A DNA stretch of 64,000 bases, taken from positions 20,633-84,632 of the forward strand of contig JAUYFI010000087.1 in the NCBI GenBank assembly GCA_030691075.1, written 5' to 3'. Positions 1 to 8,989 of this stretch are shown in pieces (within the stretch, counting starts at the first letter, position 1; the number at the start of each line of letters is the position of its first letter). The notes under the pieces are model-generated. The model was not told the origin of the DNA. It did no database searches and was given only the letters and a program-made list of their open reading frames with translations. This DNA comes from Sulfurisoma sp. (lineage in GTDB: Bacteria; Pseudomonadota; Gammaproteobacteria; Burkholderiales; Rhodocyclaceae). The translations under genes were made by a program, and so were the position numbers.

Positions 1-466
1 GAGGAAATGCGTCTGATTCAAACCAAGGGTGGGTCACGCCTGCGCTGCAGAAAATCCATCCAGGCCACAAAGCGGGGAATTGCCGAGAGAGATGCCTTCG
101 GCAGGCAAGTCACTGCCATGAACGGAACGAAGTCGCATGTGCTTGCGAGGACATCGCCGAGTCAAGAGGCAGTTTGAGTCTGATCCGGCTGATTTGTAGA
201 AATTGATTGGCGTAAGAACCATCCCCCTTTTTATCGATTCCGTATGACCACTCCCCCTACCGGCTACCCGTCACCGTATCAAATTTGGCGATGTTGCCCT
301 TGGCCAGCGTTTCCATGACCCAATCAGCCGAGAATACTTCGTGAAGCAGAGCGCCAGCATGGCCGCCATGGTCACCAGTATTGGAGACGGCACTGTGCCG
401 GACGAATTTGAAGCTGATGACGTCGTGGGGATTTGACCAGTAGACGCTTCATCAGCCCCATTCCTC
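1..466. other. AT-richer region without a recognisable gene
   Basis: No recognised gene starts here. The first 174 bases are open in plus frame 1 (about 57 codons ending in TGA), but the peptide shows no family motif and has no visible start at the window edge. The stretch is visibly less GC-rich than the hydrogenase genes, and near its right end it carries copy A of a 54-bp direct repeat. Confidence 0.5.
264..317 (+). repeat. 54-bp direct repeat, copy A
   Basis: These 54 bases match positions 2303-2356 with two mismatches by eye. Looser similarity extends about 30 bases further left, where both copies have a TTATCGA..CCG block. The two copies bracket the DUF3616, toxin-antitoxin and lipoprotein cassette. 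Read on the minus strand, both copies encode nearly the same peptide (ETLAKGNIAK followed by F or I), so they may be two remnants of one coding sequence rather than integration sites. Confidence 0.8.
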
Positions 467-1369
467 ATGTTCATCGCTCTGAGCGGAATTTACGAGCCTT
501 CCGCCATCCAACAATTGCGGGATGGCCGGTTCCTTGTCGTTGAGGATGAGAAATCACACCCACTCAGTCTGGTAACTATCCATCCGGACGGGGTATCAAG
601 TAGCACCCCTCTCGTCACACAAACGCAGGATGCTGACTCACCGTTAGCCAAGTTGGACGATCTGGAAGGCATCACTACCGATTCAGCCGGCTTTATCCAC
701 GCCATCACCTCGCACTCCCGCAATAACGATGGGGAGGAGAAGAAATCGCGTGAGAAGCTGATTCGGTTTCGCATCGAGGGAAACCGTGCAATAGCTCCCG
801 TGGTGATCAGGGGGCTAAAGGCTGCACTGACTGCCGCCCATCCGGTGCTGGCCACCGCGGCAGAGATCATCGACGTCAAGGCGGAAGGCGGGCTCAACAT
901 CGAAGCCTTGGAGATGACACCTGACGGTCAGCACCTGCTGATAGGTTTTCGGAGTCCACTGCTCGATCGGCGGGCGCTCATCGCCAGCATTGAGAATCCG
1001 ATCGACCTGTTTGAATCGGGTGCGTCACCCAGGATTTCAACGCAACTGAACACACTCGACCTTGGTGGTCACGGCATTCGCGGCATATCTTACATCTCGG
1101 CCCTTGGCGGCTATCTCGTAATCAGTGGCCCCGTCACGAAGGAGCAGGCTCAATTCCAGTTGTGGTTCTGGAACGATCTGAAAACCGATCCGCCTCGCCG
1201 TGTCACTGTCCCCGGCATTGCCGGTTTCGAGCATGCCGAAGGAGTCAGTCCTGCCGTTGTCGATGGACAACAGCGCATCGTGATCGTCAGCGATGATGGC
1301 AGCCGAGAAGAAGGTCGCAGTGCCCGCTTTCTGTTGCTCGATGTGGGGCAGTTGCAGATCGAGCCTTGA
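467..1369 (+). CDS. DUF3616 domain protein
   Basis: A 300-residue protein that resembles the DUF3616 family throughout, an uncharacterised family of predicted beta-propeller-like secreted or cytosolic proteins. Visible features are an N-terminal IYEPSAIQQL segment, a central LDDLEGITTD stretch, an INIEALEMTPDG-type repeat unit (seen here as LNIEALEMTPDG), and a C-terminal HAEGVSPAVVDG segment. No signal peptide or membrane helix is evident. It stands alone ahead of a toxin-antitoxin pair in a region less GC-rich than the rest, consistent with acquisition. The family name is from recognition of the motif pattern; no enzymatic function can be assigned. Confidence 0.7.
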   Translation: MFIALSGIYEPSAIQQLRDGRFLVVEDEKSHPLSLVTIHPDGVSSSTPLVTQTQDADSPLAKLDDLEGITTDSAGFIHAITSHSRNNDGEEKKSREKLIRFRIEGNRAIAPVVIRGLKAALTAAHPVLATAAEIIDVKAEGGLNIEALEMTPDGQHLLIGFRSPLLDRRALIASIENPIDLFESGASPRISTQLNTLDLGGHGIRGISYISALGGYLVISGPVTKEQAQFQLWFWNDLKTDPPRRVTVPGIAGFEHAEGVSPAVVDGQQRIVIVSDDGSREEGRSARFLLLDVGQLQIEP

Positions 1370-1495
1370 TATAGAAGCGAGGCGTTTTACCCCTATCCGC
1401 TCGCCGGCCTCGCGGCAATAGTCGTTGCCGCTGTCTTGGCATCTGTGTTTCCGAGTGCTACTATTAGCACCATTAACAGGTCGCTGGAGAACGTC

Positions 1496-1744
1496 ATGGC
1501 TCATCAGATTTTTGCGGAAACGACGGCGAGCGTATCGGATCTGAAAAAGAATCCGATGGGTACAGTCGCGGCTGGTGATGGCTCCCCCGTGGCGATTCTG
1601 AACCGTAACACCCCGGCGTTCTACTGTGTGCCGACGAAGGTGTACGAGGCCATGCTTGAACGGCTTGACGATATTGATCTGAACGCGATTGCCGATGTAC
1701 GGGCCGGGCAGCGCGTCATCAAGGTAACGCTGGATGATCTATGA
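1496..1744 (+). CDS. type II antitoxin, Phd/YefM (StbD-like) family
   Basis: An 82-residue antitoxin. Its N-terminal half (TTASVSDLKKNP near residues 8-19, then PVAILNRNTPAFYCVP) is the classic Phd/YefM DNA-binding fold, in which a short strand-helix unit dimerises to repress its own operon. The C-terminal part (LDDIDLNAIADVRAGQ) would be the flexible toxin-neutralising tail. The ATG at 1496 is preferred over an upstream in-frame ATG at 1436 because the family normally begins right at this point. The reading frame overlaps the following RelE-type toxin by 11 bases, which is typical of translationally coupled pairs. A promoter with self-repression is expected just upstream but was not delimited. 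Confidence 0.88.
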   Translation: MAHQIFAETTASVSDLKKNPMGTVAAGDGSPVAILNRNTPAFYCVPTKVYEAMLERLDDIDLNAIADVRAGQRVIKVTLDDL

Positions 1745-2015
1745 ATTGGGCTTCGTCGAGGATGCGCTGAAGGAATGGCGCAAACTCGATAGCAGCATCC
1801 AGGAACAGTTCAAGAAGAAACTCGGCGAACGGCTGGAAAACCCGCGTGTGCCGTCGGTGAAGCTGATCGGTCGCCCGGATCGGTACAAGATCAAGCTCCG
1901 CTCGATCGGCTATCGCTTGGTGTATGAAGTGCGAGACAACCAACTGATCGTTGTGGTTGTCGCGGTTGGCAAGCGTGAGCGCAATGCGGTTTTCAAGGCT
2001 GCGGCTGCGCGATAA
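1734..2015 (+). CDS. type II toxin, RelE/ParE family (StbE-like)
   Basis: A 93-residue basic protein of the RelE/ParE superfamily, whose RelE-like members cleave mRNA on the ribosome. Visible family features are the N-terminal YELGFVEDALKEWRKLD helix pair, the central RYKIKLRSIGYRLVYEV beta hairpin with its run of basic residues, and the closing VVVAVGKRERNAVF segment. The length is normal for the family. It starts inside the last codons of the antitoxin gene, so the pair should be translated together. The antitoxin type (Phd/YefM with this RelE subclass) matches plasmid StbDE-type modules. Which of mRNA cleavage or another activity applies cannot be read from the sequence. Confidence 0.88.
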   Translation: MIYELGFVEDALKEWRKLDSSIQEQFKKKLGERLENPRVPSVKLIGRPDRYKIKLRSIGYRLVYEVRDNQLIVVVVAVGKRERNAVFKAAAAR

Positions 2016-2054
2016 CGATAACACCAGCCTCCAGGGTTACGTTGGGGTTACACA

Positions 2055-2246
2055 ATGCGCTTATTAATCATCTTGTCACTTCCAGTCCTATGCTCCGGAT
2101 GCGCAGTAGTCGCCGTGGCAGATGCTGCCGTGACCGTGACAGCGACCGTCGTTAAAGCCGGGGCTGCCGTTGTCGGAACTGCAGTGGATGTGACGGCTGC
2201 CGGGGCCAAGGCAGTGGTCGGCTCCGATGGCGACAAGAAGAGGTAG
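2055..2246 (+). CDS. small alanine/valine-rich lipoprotein
   Basis: A 63-residue predicted lipoprotein. It has a short hydrophobic signal (MRLLIILSLPVL) followed by a lipobox with sequence LCSGC, so Cys16 would be lipidated after signal peptidase II cleavage. The mature part is a run of Val/Ala/Thr (AVVAVADAAVTVTATVVKAG) and a short charged tail ending DGDKKR. Similar tiny Ala/Val lipoproteins are widespread in Betaproteobacteria with no known role. Lying 40 bases after the toxin gene, it could be cotranscribed with it. A function cannot be assigned. Confidence 0.65.
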   Translation: MRLLIILSLPVLCSGCAVVAVADAAVTVTATVVKAGAAVVGTAVDVTAAGAKAVVGSDGDKKR

Positions 2247-2302
2247 CCTGCTTTCCTTTGATGCCGATTACAGCCCTTATCGAGTCCGCATGACCCCTCA
2301 CC

Positions 2303-2356
2303 CTACCCGTCACCGTATCAATTTTGGCGATGTTGCCCTTGGCCAGCGTTTCTATG
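2303..2356 (+). repeat. 54-bp direct repeat, copy B
   Basis: Second copy of the repeat at 264-317, with two mismatches by eye. It lies directly after the lipoprotein gene and runs to the 3' end of the YkgJ-like fragment, so it forms the right border of the DUF3616/toxin-antitoxin cassette. Confidence 0.8.
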
Positions 2357-2492
2357 TCCATAGGTGCGGCACTTCGGCGAGCCGCCGACAACAACTGTCG
2401 CAGCCCTTCCCACACAGCCAGTCGGGGCTATTCTCCCGAATGGCTTGTACGCGCGCGTCAATATCGGCGTGGAGTATGGATAGCGTGGTCAT
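2352..2492 (-). pseudogene. N-terminal fragment of a YkgJ-type cysteine-cluster protein
   Basis: The 46 codons starting at 2492 encode an MTTLSILHADIDARV start and then LCGKGCDSCCRRLAEVP, which looks like the first CxxC..CC cluster of the YkgJ family of putative zinc- or iron-chelating proteins. Full family members run to about 100-150 residues with further cysteines. Here the frame ends right after HLWT, where the 54-bp repeat begins, so the rest has been lost. Read as a decayed remnant created by the same rearrangement that placed the repeat. Family identity rests on one motif and is moderately sure. Confidence 0.55.
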
Positions 2493-2612
2493 GAGTCGGC
2501 ATGTTGAGTGATATACAGCGACTCCCCGCGCTCCCGTGCCCACGGGGTTCGACGGAGAAACTTGAGGCTTGTTGGGCACAAATACCGGGGGCACTTGGTA
2601 AAGCAGCGGACA

Positions 2613-2795
2613 TCAATCTGCTGCCCCACAACCCATGCCAGCCATGAAATGGGGGTCGCCTCCTCGGATGGCGTGGGTGTGGCCGCCGTAGAATTCCATG
2701 AAGGCATACTGGCGTTGCGGCGCCACCTCGCGCGCAATGGCGGCGGCGATGCCTTTGGCTAGCCGGCCGTCGCGGAATTTGTCGATGTATTTCAT
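2613..2795 (-). pseudogene. truncated hypD
   Basis: The first roughly 45 residues (MKYIDKFRDGRLAKG onwards to GGHTHAI) are clearly HypD, the iron-sulfur scaffold protein for the Fe(CN)2CO group of [NiFe] hydrogenases. They match the intact HypD encoded at 18046-19167 almost residue for residue. After HTHAI the similarity stops and 17 unrelated residues lead to a stop, so more than 85 percent of the gene is missing. The conserved FCGGHTHAI motif here reads FYGGHTHAI, so the invariant cysteine is already Tyr. The ATG overlaps the hypC stop as ATGA, the usual hypCD coupling, so this was once the working hypD of this operon. Confidence 0.9.
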
Positions 2796-3013
2796 GCCTG
2801 CTGTGCCATTTCCGCGAACAGCGCCAGCGTCTTCTCGGCCTCGTTCTGGTCGAGCTTGTTGAGCGCGTAGCCGACATGGACGATGACGTAGTCGCCGACG
2901 GCGACATCGTCGAGCAGCGCCAGCGAGATTGCCTTGCGCACGCCGCCGAGATCGACGATGCATTGTTCGTCGGGCAGCAACTCGACGACACGGGCGGGAA
3001 TGGCGAGACACAT
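2792..3013 (-). CDS. hypC: hydrogenase maturation chaperone HypC
   Basis: A 73-residue HypC/HupF-family chaperone. The protein starts MCLAIPARVVEL; the family's essential N-terminal Cys2 is present (after Met removal it becomes the terminal residue that binds the Fe(CN)2CO precursor and HypD). The DDVAVGDYVIVHVGYAL core and the NEAEKTLALFAEM helix are typical. It lies between the GGDEF/EAL gene and the hypD stub, whose ATG overlaps this stop. Because its partner hypD is truncated here, HypC would have to work with the HypD encoded at 18 kb. A second family member is encoded at 9448-9720. Confidence 0.95.
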   Translation of the reverse strand: MCLAIPARVVELLPDEQCIVDLGGVRKAISLALLDDVAVGDYVIVHVGYALNKLDQNEAEKTLALFAEMAQQA

Positions 3014-3018
3014 GCGGC

Positions 3019-5487
3019 TTAGCTTTCCGGTGAGTCTTCCGGGGACGGCACGATCCGCGGGGAGGCGTGCAGCATGGCGCTCACCACGGCGGCCGGCAGG
3101 GGACGGGCGTAATAATAGCCCTGCACGAAGTCGCAGCCCATCGCGCGCAGCAGCGCATCCTGCGCGGCGGTCTCCACCCCTTCCGCCACCACGTCGACGT
3201 CGATGGCCCGCGCCAGCGACAGCACCGTCTCGACGATGGCCCGGTCCTCGGTGTCGACAGTCATCTGCTGGACGAAGGAACGATCGATCTTGAGCACATC
3301 CACCGGCAGCTGCCGCAACTGGGCAAGCGAGGAATAGCCGGTGCCGAAATCGTCGATCGACACCTTCACGCCGAACGTCTTGAGCTCGGAGAGCAGGCGC
3401 ACCGCCACGGCGGGATCGCGCATCAGCGCGCTCTCGGTGATCTCCAGTTCCAGCCGCTCGGGCGGGAGGCCTTCCGTCTCGAGCGCGACCCGAATGAATT
3501 CGAGCAGCCCCGGCCGGCCGAACTGCCTGGCCGAGAGGTTGACCGACACGATCAGGGGCGGCAAGCCTTCCCTGTCCCAGCGGCCAGCCTGGCGGCAGGA
3601 CTCGACCAGCACCCATTCGCCGATGCCGAGGATGGAGCCGGTTTCCTCCGCCACCGGGATGAAGCGGCCGGGGGGGATGCGCCCGAGGGTCGGGTGTTGC
3701 CAGCGCACCAGCGCCTCGACGCCCACGACCTCGCCGCCGCCGATGGCGACGCGGGGCTGGTATTCGAGCCGCAGTTCATCGCGCTCGACCGCCTTGCGCA
3801 GGTCGTTTTCGAGCTTGAGCCGCTCCAGCGTCAGCACGTTGATGTCCTGCGCATAGAAACGGAAGTTGTTCCTGCCCTGTTCCTTCGCGGCGTAGAGCGC
3901 GATGTCGGCCTTCTTGACCAGGTCGTCGAGATCGGTGGCGTCGGTGGGAAACAGGCTGATGCCGATGCTGGCCGACACATGCAGTTCGTGGCCGTCGAGC
4001 GTCATTGGCTGGCGCAGCGCGTGGGCGACTTTCTCGGCGATCACCGCGGCATCCTCGCCGCGGTGGATGTTGCCGGCGACGATGGCGAACTCGTCGCCGC
4101 CGAGGCGCGCCACCACGTCGCCTTCGCGGACATTGGCGAGGATCCGTTCCGCCGCGCATTTCAGCAGCAGGTCGCCCGCCTGGTGGCCCAAGGTGTCGTT
4201 GACGGCCTTGAAGCGGTCCAGATCGATGTAGCACAGCGCCACCAGGCCGCCGGTGCGCTTGCACCAGATCGTCGCCTGTTCGAGGCGCTCGCGGAACTGG
4301 AGCCGGTTCGGCAGGTCGGTCAGCGGGTCGGAATAGGCCAGGCGGCGAATGGTTTCCTCGGTGTATTTGCGCTCGCTGATATCCTCGATCACGCCGACGA
4401 AATGCGTCACCTTGCCCTGCGCGTCCCTCAGGCTGGAAAGGCTCTCCATGCACCAGAACTGCTCGCCGTCCTTGCGCCGGTTGAGCAGTTCGCCGCGCCA
4501 TTCGCGGCCGGCCGTCAGCGCTTCCCACATGCCGGCATAGACGGCCGGATCGGTCTCGCCGGACTGCAGGAGCTTCGGCGTCCGGCCGATCAGTTCCGCC
4601 GGGGCGTAGCCGCTGATCTGGCAGTAGCGCGGATTGGCAAACTCGATGCGGCCGGCGGCGTCGGTGATGACGATGCCGCTGGCGCTCTGCTCGACGGCGC
4701 GCGAGAACTTGCGCAGCACGTCTTCGCGCCGGAAGCGCTCGGCGTCGGCCCGCAGGCTGAGCCGCGTGGCGAAACCGATCAGCCCGATCCCCAGCAGCCA
4801 GATGCCGCCATGGGTCGCCATCAGGGTGGCCATTTCCTCCCGGGCGAGCGCCCAGTAGCGCTCGAGGGGGATGATGGCGCCGGTGGCCCCGTACAACTCG
4901 CCGACATTGACGCCGGTCGATGCATGGCACCTGACGCAGTAGGGCGTCATGTGCATCGGCTGCATCATGCGCAGAGTGGCCTTGCCGTCCTCGGCCGTGA
5001 CGATTTCGCTAACCTCCCGCGCACCCTGCTCGAAGGCGTCGAGCGCTTTCAGTTCCCAGGCATCGGGAGCATTCGCGGGGTTCAGCTGGATGCGGGCGAC
5101 GATGCGCACGCGGGTGCCGTAGAGCTCGGCGAATGTCTCGCCGACTTCCCTGATCGCCGTGGCCGGGTCGATCAGGGTCAGCACGCGGCCATGATCGAGA
5201 AACAGGTCGCGCTCGGAAAGGTGGCCCATGTAAGGGTTCGGCCGCACCTTGTCGCCAACCGGCGCGTAGAGGCCGCCGAGGGAAGACAGCCACAGCCGCA
5301 GCGCCCTGTCCTTGTTCAGGCTGCCGACGGCCTCGATGCGGGCCACCTCGCCGACCCAGTCATCCTCGATGGCCATGTTCCAGGCCAGCGAGGCGGCGTT
5401 GACCAGCGTCCACACCAGCGCGATCACGCCCGCCAGGCGCATGATCCGCCGGCGCTGCGATCCCGCCGCGCGCTCTTCGGTATTCAT
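3019..5487 (-). CDS. membrane GGDEF/EAL protein with haem-motif DUF3365 sensor and PAS domain
   Basis: A protein of about 822 residues from the ATG at 5487, chosen because GGAGGAGG lies six bases upstream and the ATG overlaps the hypF stop as ATGA. Domain order: an N-terminal membrane helix (about 16-36); a periplasmic DUF3365/Tll0287-like sensor with a CVRCH c-type haem motif near residue 188; a second helix (about 230-250); a PAS domain (VEQSASGIVITDAAGRIEF); a GGDEF domain with intact RLGGDEFAIV; and an EAL domain with EALVRW and DDFGTGYSSL intact. It could therefore make and break cyclic di-GMP in response to a haem ligand or redox state. Its position between hypF and hypC is unusual. Confidence 0.9.
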   Translation of the reverse strand: MNTEERAAGSQRRRIMRLAGVIALVWTLVNAASLAWNMAIEDDWVGEVARIEAVGSLNKDRALRLWLSSLGGLYAPVGDKVRPNPYMGHLSERDLFLDHGRVLTLIDPATAIREVGETFAELYGTRVRIVARIQLNPANAPDAWELKALDAFEQGAREVSEIVTAEDGKATLRMMQPMHMTPYCVRCHASTGVNVGELYGATGAIIPLERYWALAREEMATLMATHGGIWLLGIGLIGFATRLSLRADAERFRREDVLRKFSRAVEQSASGIVITDAAGRIEFANPRYCQISGYAPAELIGRTPKLLQSGETDPAVYAGMWEALTAGREWRGELLNRRKDGEQFWCMESLSSLRDAQGKVTHFVGVIEDISERKYTEETIRRLAYSDPLTDLPNRLQFRERLEQATIWCKRTGGLVALCYIDLDRFKAVNDTLGHQAGDLLLKCAAERILANVREGDVVARLGGDEFAIVAGNIHRGEDAAVIAEKVAHALRQPMTLDGHELHVSASIGISLFPTDATDLDDLVKKADIALYAAKEQGRNNFRFYAQDINVLTLERLKLENDLRKAVERDELRLEYQPRVAIGGGEVVGVEALVRWQHPTLGRIPPGRFIPVAEETGSILGIGEWVLVESCRQAGRWDREGLPPLIVSVNLSARQFGRPGLLEFIRVALETEGLPPERLELEITESALMRDPAVAVRLLSELKTFGVKVSIDDFGTGYSSLAQLRQLPVDVLKIDRSFVQQMTVDTEDRAIVETVLSLARAIDVDVVAEGVETAAQDALLRAMGCDFVQGYYYARPLPAAVVSAMLHASPRIVPSPEDSPES

Positions 5488-7829
5488 GGGCATCCTCCTC
5501 CCCCGCTGGCAACCCACGCCTGTCCGAGGCTCAGGCCACCGTCATTGGGCGGCGCCTGGCGGGCCTCGAACACGTCCATTCCCGCATCTTCCAGCCGGCC
5601 GCCCAGCGCGCCGGCAAGCACGCGGTTGAGAAAACAGCCGCCGCCCAGCGCTATCCGCCGGATGCCGGCGCTCGCCGCCGCGCGCAGCGCCCATTGTGCC
5701 AGCGCTTGCGCCAGCGTGGCGTGGAAAAGTGCGGCGCCGTGGCCGGCATCCTTCTCGTCGACGAGCCGCGCCAGCAGCGGCGCGAGGTCGAGCACGCCGG
5801 CTGCGTCGATGCGCCAGCCGTCGGCAAGCGGTTCCACCGCGCCGTGACCCTCGGCCAGCCCCTCCAGCAGCATCGCCGCCTGGCCTTCGTAGGCAGCGAT
5901 GTCGCGCACGCCGAGCAGCCCGGCCGCCGCGTCGAACCAGCGGCCGCAGCTCGATGTCGGCGGGCAGTTCACGCCGCGTTCGAGCATTTCACGTAGCGTC
6001 GTCCCAGGGGATGCCGGCCCGCGAAGCGGAGTCCCCGGCATGCAAGGCACCGCTTCGCATAACTTTCCGGGAAAGCGCCGCTCGATTTCGTCGCCGCGCC
6101 CGAGCAGGTGCAGCGCACTCGCGGCCATGCGCCAGGGCTCGCGCGCGGCGCGGTCGCCGCCGGGCAGCGCGATCTCGCGCAGGTGGCCGAGCCGTTCGAA
6201 CTTGGCGCCATCGACGCGCAGCAACTCGCCGCCCCAGATGCCGGCGTCCGCGCCGAGACCGACGCCGTCGAGAGCGAGGCCGAGCAGCGGTTCCCCGATG
6301 CCGTGCTCGGCGGCGATCGCGGCGATGTGGGCGTGGTGGTGCTGCACGGCAACGATCTTCAAGCCGCGTTCGGCGGCGAAGTTCGCGGCGAAGCGCGTGC
6401 TATAGAAATCCGGGTGCAGGTCGTGGGCGACGATCTCCGGTTCGATCTCCAGCAGGTCCATCAGACGCGCGACGGTTTCGTCGAGCATGGCGCAGGTCGG
6501 CGCGTTGTCGAGGTCGCCGATGTGCTGCGAGACAAAAGCATCAAAGCCGCGCGTGAGGCAGACAGTGTTCTTGAGGAAGCCGCCGACGGCCAGCACCGAG
6601 GGTCCGGCGCGGGAGAGCTTGATCGCCTGCGGCGTGTAGCCACGCGACCGCCGGATGAACTGCGGCGCGGTGCCGGCCAGCCGCAGCACGCTGTCGTCGC
6701 AGCGCGTGACGATGGCGCGGTCGTGGGTGAGATAAGCGTCGGCGATGCCGGCCAGGCGGCGCGACGCTTCGTCGTCGTCGCGCACGATGGGCTCGCCGCC
6801 GGGGTTGGCGCTGGTCATCACCAGCGTCAGCGGCTGCGGCACGGCCATCCAGTCGATGCCGGCGGGCCGGCCGGCCGCCTCGTGAAACAGCAGCCATTGC
6901 AGCGGCGTGTAGGGCAGCATGACGCCGAGCCAGGCGAGCCCGGGAGCGATGCCGGCGAGTTTTTCATCGGCGCCGTCGCGCTTCCGCAGCAGCACGACGG
7001 GCCGCTCGGCCGATTCGAGCAGTGCCGTCTCGGAGCCGCCGACTTTTGCGTGACGGTCGATGCTCGCGACATTGGCGAGCATGACGGCGAAGGGCTTCTC
7101 CTCGCGCTGCTTGCGGCTGCGCAAGGCAGCCACGGCCACCGCGTTGCTCGCGTCGCAAGCGAGGTGATAGCCGCCGATTCCCTTGATGGCGACGATGGCG
7201 CCGGATTGCAGCAGGCGCAGGGTTGCGGCGATGGCATCGCCGGCGATGGGCTGTCCCTGTGCATCGAGCAGCGCAAGCCTGGGCCCGCAGACGGGGCAGG
7301 CATTGGGCTGGGCATGGAAGCGACGGTCGGCCGGCGACTCGTATTCAGCCTGGCAGTCCGCGCACATGACGAAGCCCGCCATGCTGGTCCGCGGCCGGTC
7401 GTAGGGCAGATGCCGCGTGATGGTGTAGCGCGGGCCGCAGTGGGTGCAGTTGGTGAAGCCGTATCGCCAGCGCCGACTTTCCGGCGCGAACATGTCGGCG
7501 AGGCAGTCGGCGCAGATGGCGGTGTCGGGACCGATGGCGGTGGCGGCGCGGCCGCTGCCGTCCGTGTGAGTGATGAGAAAATCGCTGAAAGCCTCGGCGG
7601 CCACATCGACTGCAATGACCGCATCGACACGCGCACGCGGCGGAGCTTCGGTGCGCAGTCGCGCAACGAAGGACTCTACCTGCTCACCCTCGGCGGCGAT
7701 CTCGACGCCCCGCGCATCGTTGCGCACCCAGCCGGCAATGCCAAGCTCATGCGCGAGACGCCAGACGAAAGGCCGGTAGCCGACGCCCTGAACGATCCCC
7801 GTGACCCGAACCCGGATCGCCGCCGTCAT
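5484..7829 (-). CDS. hypF: carbamoyltransferase HypF
   Basis: HypF (781 residues) converts carbamoyl phosphate and ATP into the carbamoyl group placed on HypE, the source of cyanide ligands of the NiFe centre. Visible in order: an acylphosphatase domain ([19 protein letters not shown]); a zinc-finger block with repeated CxxC pairs ([36 protein letters not shown]); a YrdC-like nucleotide-binding domain ([18 protein letters not shown]); and a Kae1-like domain with [10 protein letters not shown] and [12 protein letters not shown]. The start at 7829 overlaps the hypB stop as ATGA and is where the acylphosphatase domain begins. The length is normal. HypE, its partner, is not encoded in this window. 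Confidence 0.97.
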   Translation of the reverse strand: MTAAIRVRVTGIVQGVGYRPFVWRLAHELGIAGWVRNDARGVEIAAEGEQVESFVARLRTEAPPRARVDAVIAVDVAAEAFSDFLITHTDGSGRAATAIGPDTAICADCLADMFAPESRRWRYGFTNCTHCGPRYTITRHLPYDRPRTSMAGFVMCADCQAEYESPADRRFHAQPNACPVCGPRLALLDAQGQPIAGDAIAATLRLLQSGAIVAIKGIGGYHLACDASNAVAVAALRSRKQREEKPFAVMLANVASIDRHAKVGGSETALLESAERPVVLLRKRDGADEKLAGIAPGLAWLGVMLPYTPLQWLLFHEAAGRPAGIDWMAVPQPLTLVMTSANPGGEPIVRDDDEASRRLAGIADAYLTHDRAIVTRCDDSVLRLAGTAPQFIRRSRGYTPQAIKLSRAGPSVLAVGGFLKNTVCLTRGFDAFVSQHIGDLDNAPTCAMLDETVARLMDLLEIEPEIVAHDLHPDFYSTRFAANFAAERGLKIVAVQHHHAHIAAIAAEHGIGEPLLGLALDGVGLGADAGIWGGELLRVDGAKFERLGHLREIALPGGDRAAREPWRMAASALHLLGRGDEIERRFPGKLCEAVPCMPGTPLRGPASPGTTLREMLERGVNCPPTSSCGRWFDAAAGLLGVRDIAAYEGQAAMLLEGLAEGHGAVEPLADGWRIDAAGVLDLAPLLARLVDEKDAGHGAALFHATLAQALAQWALRAAASAGIRRIALGGGCFLNRVLAGALGGRLEDAGMDVFEARQAPPNDGGLSLGQAWVASGGGGCP

Positions 7830-8641
7830 TTCGCGGCGGCGCCCTTCTCCAGCCACGCCAGCCAGGCGTCCATGCCCTCCCCGCTGCGCGCGGAGACGCG
7901 CAGCACTTCGATCTCCGGATTGACGCGACGGGCGTGGGCGATGGCCTGGTCGACATCGAAGTCCAGATGCGGCAGCAGGTCGCACTTGTTGAGCAGCATC
8001 AGCGACGCCGCGCGGAACATGTCCGGGTACTTGATCGGTTTGTCCTCGCCCTCGGTCACCGACAGCACGACCACCTTGTGCGCCTCGCCGAGGTCGAAGG
8101 CCGCCGGGCAGACCAGGTTGCCGACGTTCTCGATCATCAGCAGCGAGTGCTCGGGCAGGTTCAGTTCATTGATGGCGTGGCCGACCATGTGGGCATCGAG
8201 ATGGCAGCCCTTGCCGGTATTGATCTGCACGGCGGGCGCGCCGGTGGCGCGGATGCGCTCGGCATCCTGGCTGGTCTGCTGGTCGCCCTCGATCACCGCG
8301 ACAGCCGCCTTGCCCTTGAGCGCCTCGATGGTTTTCACCAGCAGCGTGGTCTTGCCCGAACCGGGACTGGAAACGAGGTTCAGCGCGAAGACGCGGCGAC
8401 CAATGAGAAAGGCACGGTTCTCGCGGGCATAGGCGTCGTTCTTGGCGAGGATGTCCTGCTCGATCCGCACCCGGCGCGGCAGGGGCACGCCGGGCGCGTG
8501 GCTGTGGGCGGGCACGTAGGCATGCGCGTGGCTGTGGGTCGTGCCGTCGGCGTGGGTGTGCTCATGCCCGTGGTCCGGATCATGCACCGCCTGTCCGTCG
8601 ATTTTCGTTTCGCCCTGGCCGCAGCCGCATGTCGTGCACAT
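7826..8641 (-). CDS. hypB: nickel-insertion GTPase HypB
   Basis: HypB (271 residues) is the GTPase that delivers nickel to the hydrogenase large-subunit precursor together with HypA. It has the N-terminal CTTCGCG metal site, a histidine-rich nickel-storage stretch (about residues 20-48), and a SIMIBI-class GTPase domain with P-loop [10 protein letters not shown] (about 91-100), EGDQQTSQD, the metal-binding GKGCHLD segment, [11 protein letters not shown] and the NKCDLL base-recognition motif. The His-rich stretch suggests both storage and delivery of nickel. It lies six bases downstream of hypA and overlaps hypF by four bases. Confidence 0.98.
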   Translation of the reverse strand: MCTTCGCGQGETKIDGQAVHDPDHGHEHTHADGTTHSHAHAYVPAHSHAPGVPLPRRVRIEQDILAKNDAYARENRAFLIGRRVFALNLVSSPGSGKTTLLVKTIEALKGKAAVAVIEGDQQTSQDAERIRATGAPAVQINTGKGCHLDAHMVGHAINELNLPEHSLLMIENVGNLVCPAAFDLGEAHKVVVLSVTEGEDKPIKYPDMFRAASLMLLNKCDLLPHLDFDVDQAIAHARRVNPEIEVLRVSARSGEGMDAWLAWLEKGAAAK

Positions 8642-8647
8642 CGTTTC

Positions 8648-8989
8648 TTACTCCACGTCGAGTTCCCGCACCCGCATTTCGGTGCCGCCGGTAACTTTCA
8701 CCGGTGCCGCACCGCAATGTTCGCACGGATCGTACACCGCCTCCAGCGCCGTTTCGCGGCCGCAGTCGAGACACAGCCCCGCGCCCGGCACGACGATGAT
8801 TTCCAGCCGCGCACCGTCGGCGCGGCTGCCCCGCACCACGGCGTCGAAGCAGAAGGCCATGGCCTCGGGCTCGACGCTGGACAGGCGGCCGATTTCCAGG
8901 AACACCGTCCTCACCCGGCCGAACCCCTCGCGCCGCGCGGCGTCCTCGATCAAGTCGAGAATGCCTTCGGCCAGACTCATTTCATGCAT
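8648..8989 (-). CDS. hypA: nickel metallochaperone HypA
   Basis: HypA (113 residues) binds nickel at its N-terminal MHEMSLAE segment through His2 and carries a structural zinc site with two CxxC pairs (LCLDCG and CEHCG). It hands nickel to the hydrogenase large subunit with HypB. The start overlaps the end of hybE by eight bases, and hypB follows directly. Length and motif order are those of the family. Confidence 0.98.
   Translation of the reverse strand: MHEMSLAEGILDLIEDAARREGFGRVRTVFLEIGRLSSVEPEAMAFCFDAVVRGSRADGARLEIIVVPGAGLCLDCGRETALEAVYDPCEHCGAAPVKVTGGTEMRVRELDVE

Noticed and set aside
1..174. Open plus frame at the left edge
   Set aside because: Only 57 codons, no start or family motif, could be chance; not called as a gene.
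3067..5847. A 926-codon open frame on the plus strand antisense to the GGDEF/EAL gene and end of hypF
   Set aside because: High GC opens long antisense frames; the peptide is His/Arg/Gln-rich without family motifs, while the minus strand shows clear domains.
7024..7047. Repeat-like GCCGCCGACTTTT in hypF
   Set aside because: The encoded segment fits the normal HypF length and alignment, so similarity to the dispersed repeat is probably accidental.
6108..8432. A 774-codon plus-strand frame antisense to hypF/hypB
   Set aside because: Same effect of GC-rich codon usage; no motifs and no plausible start signal.
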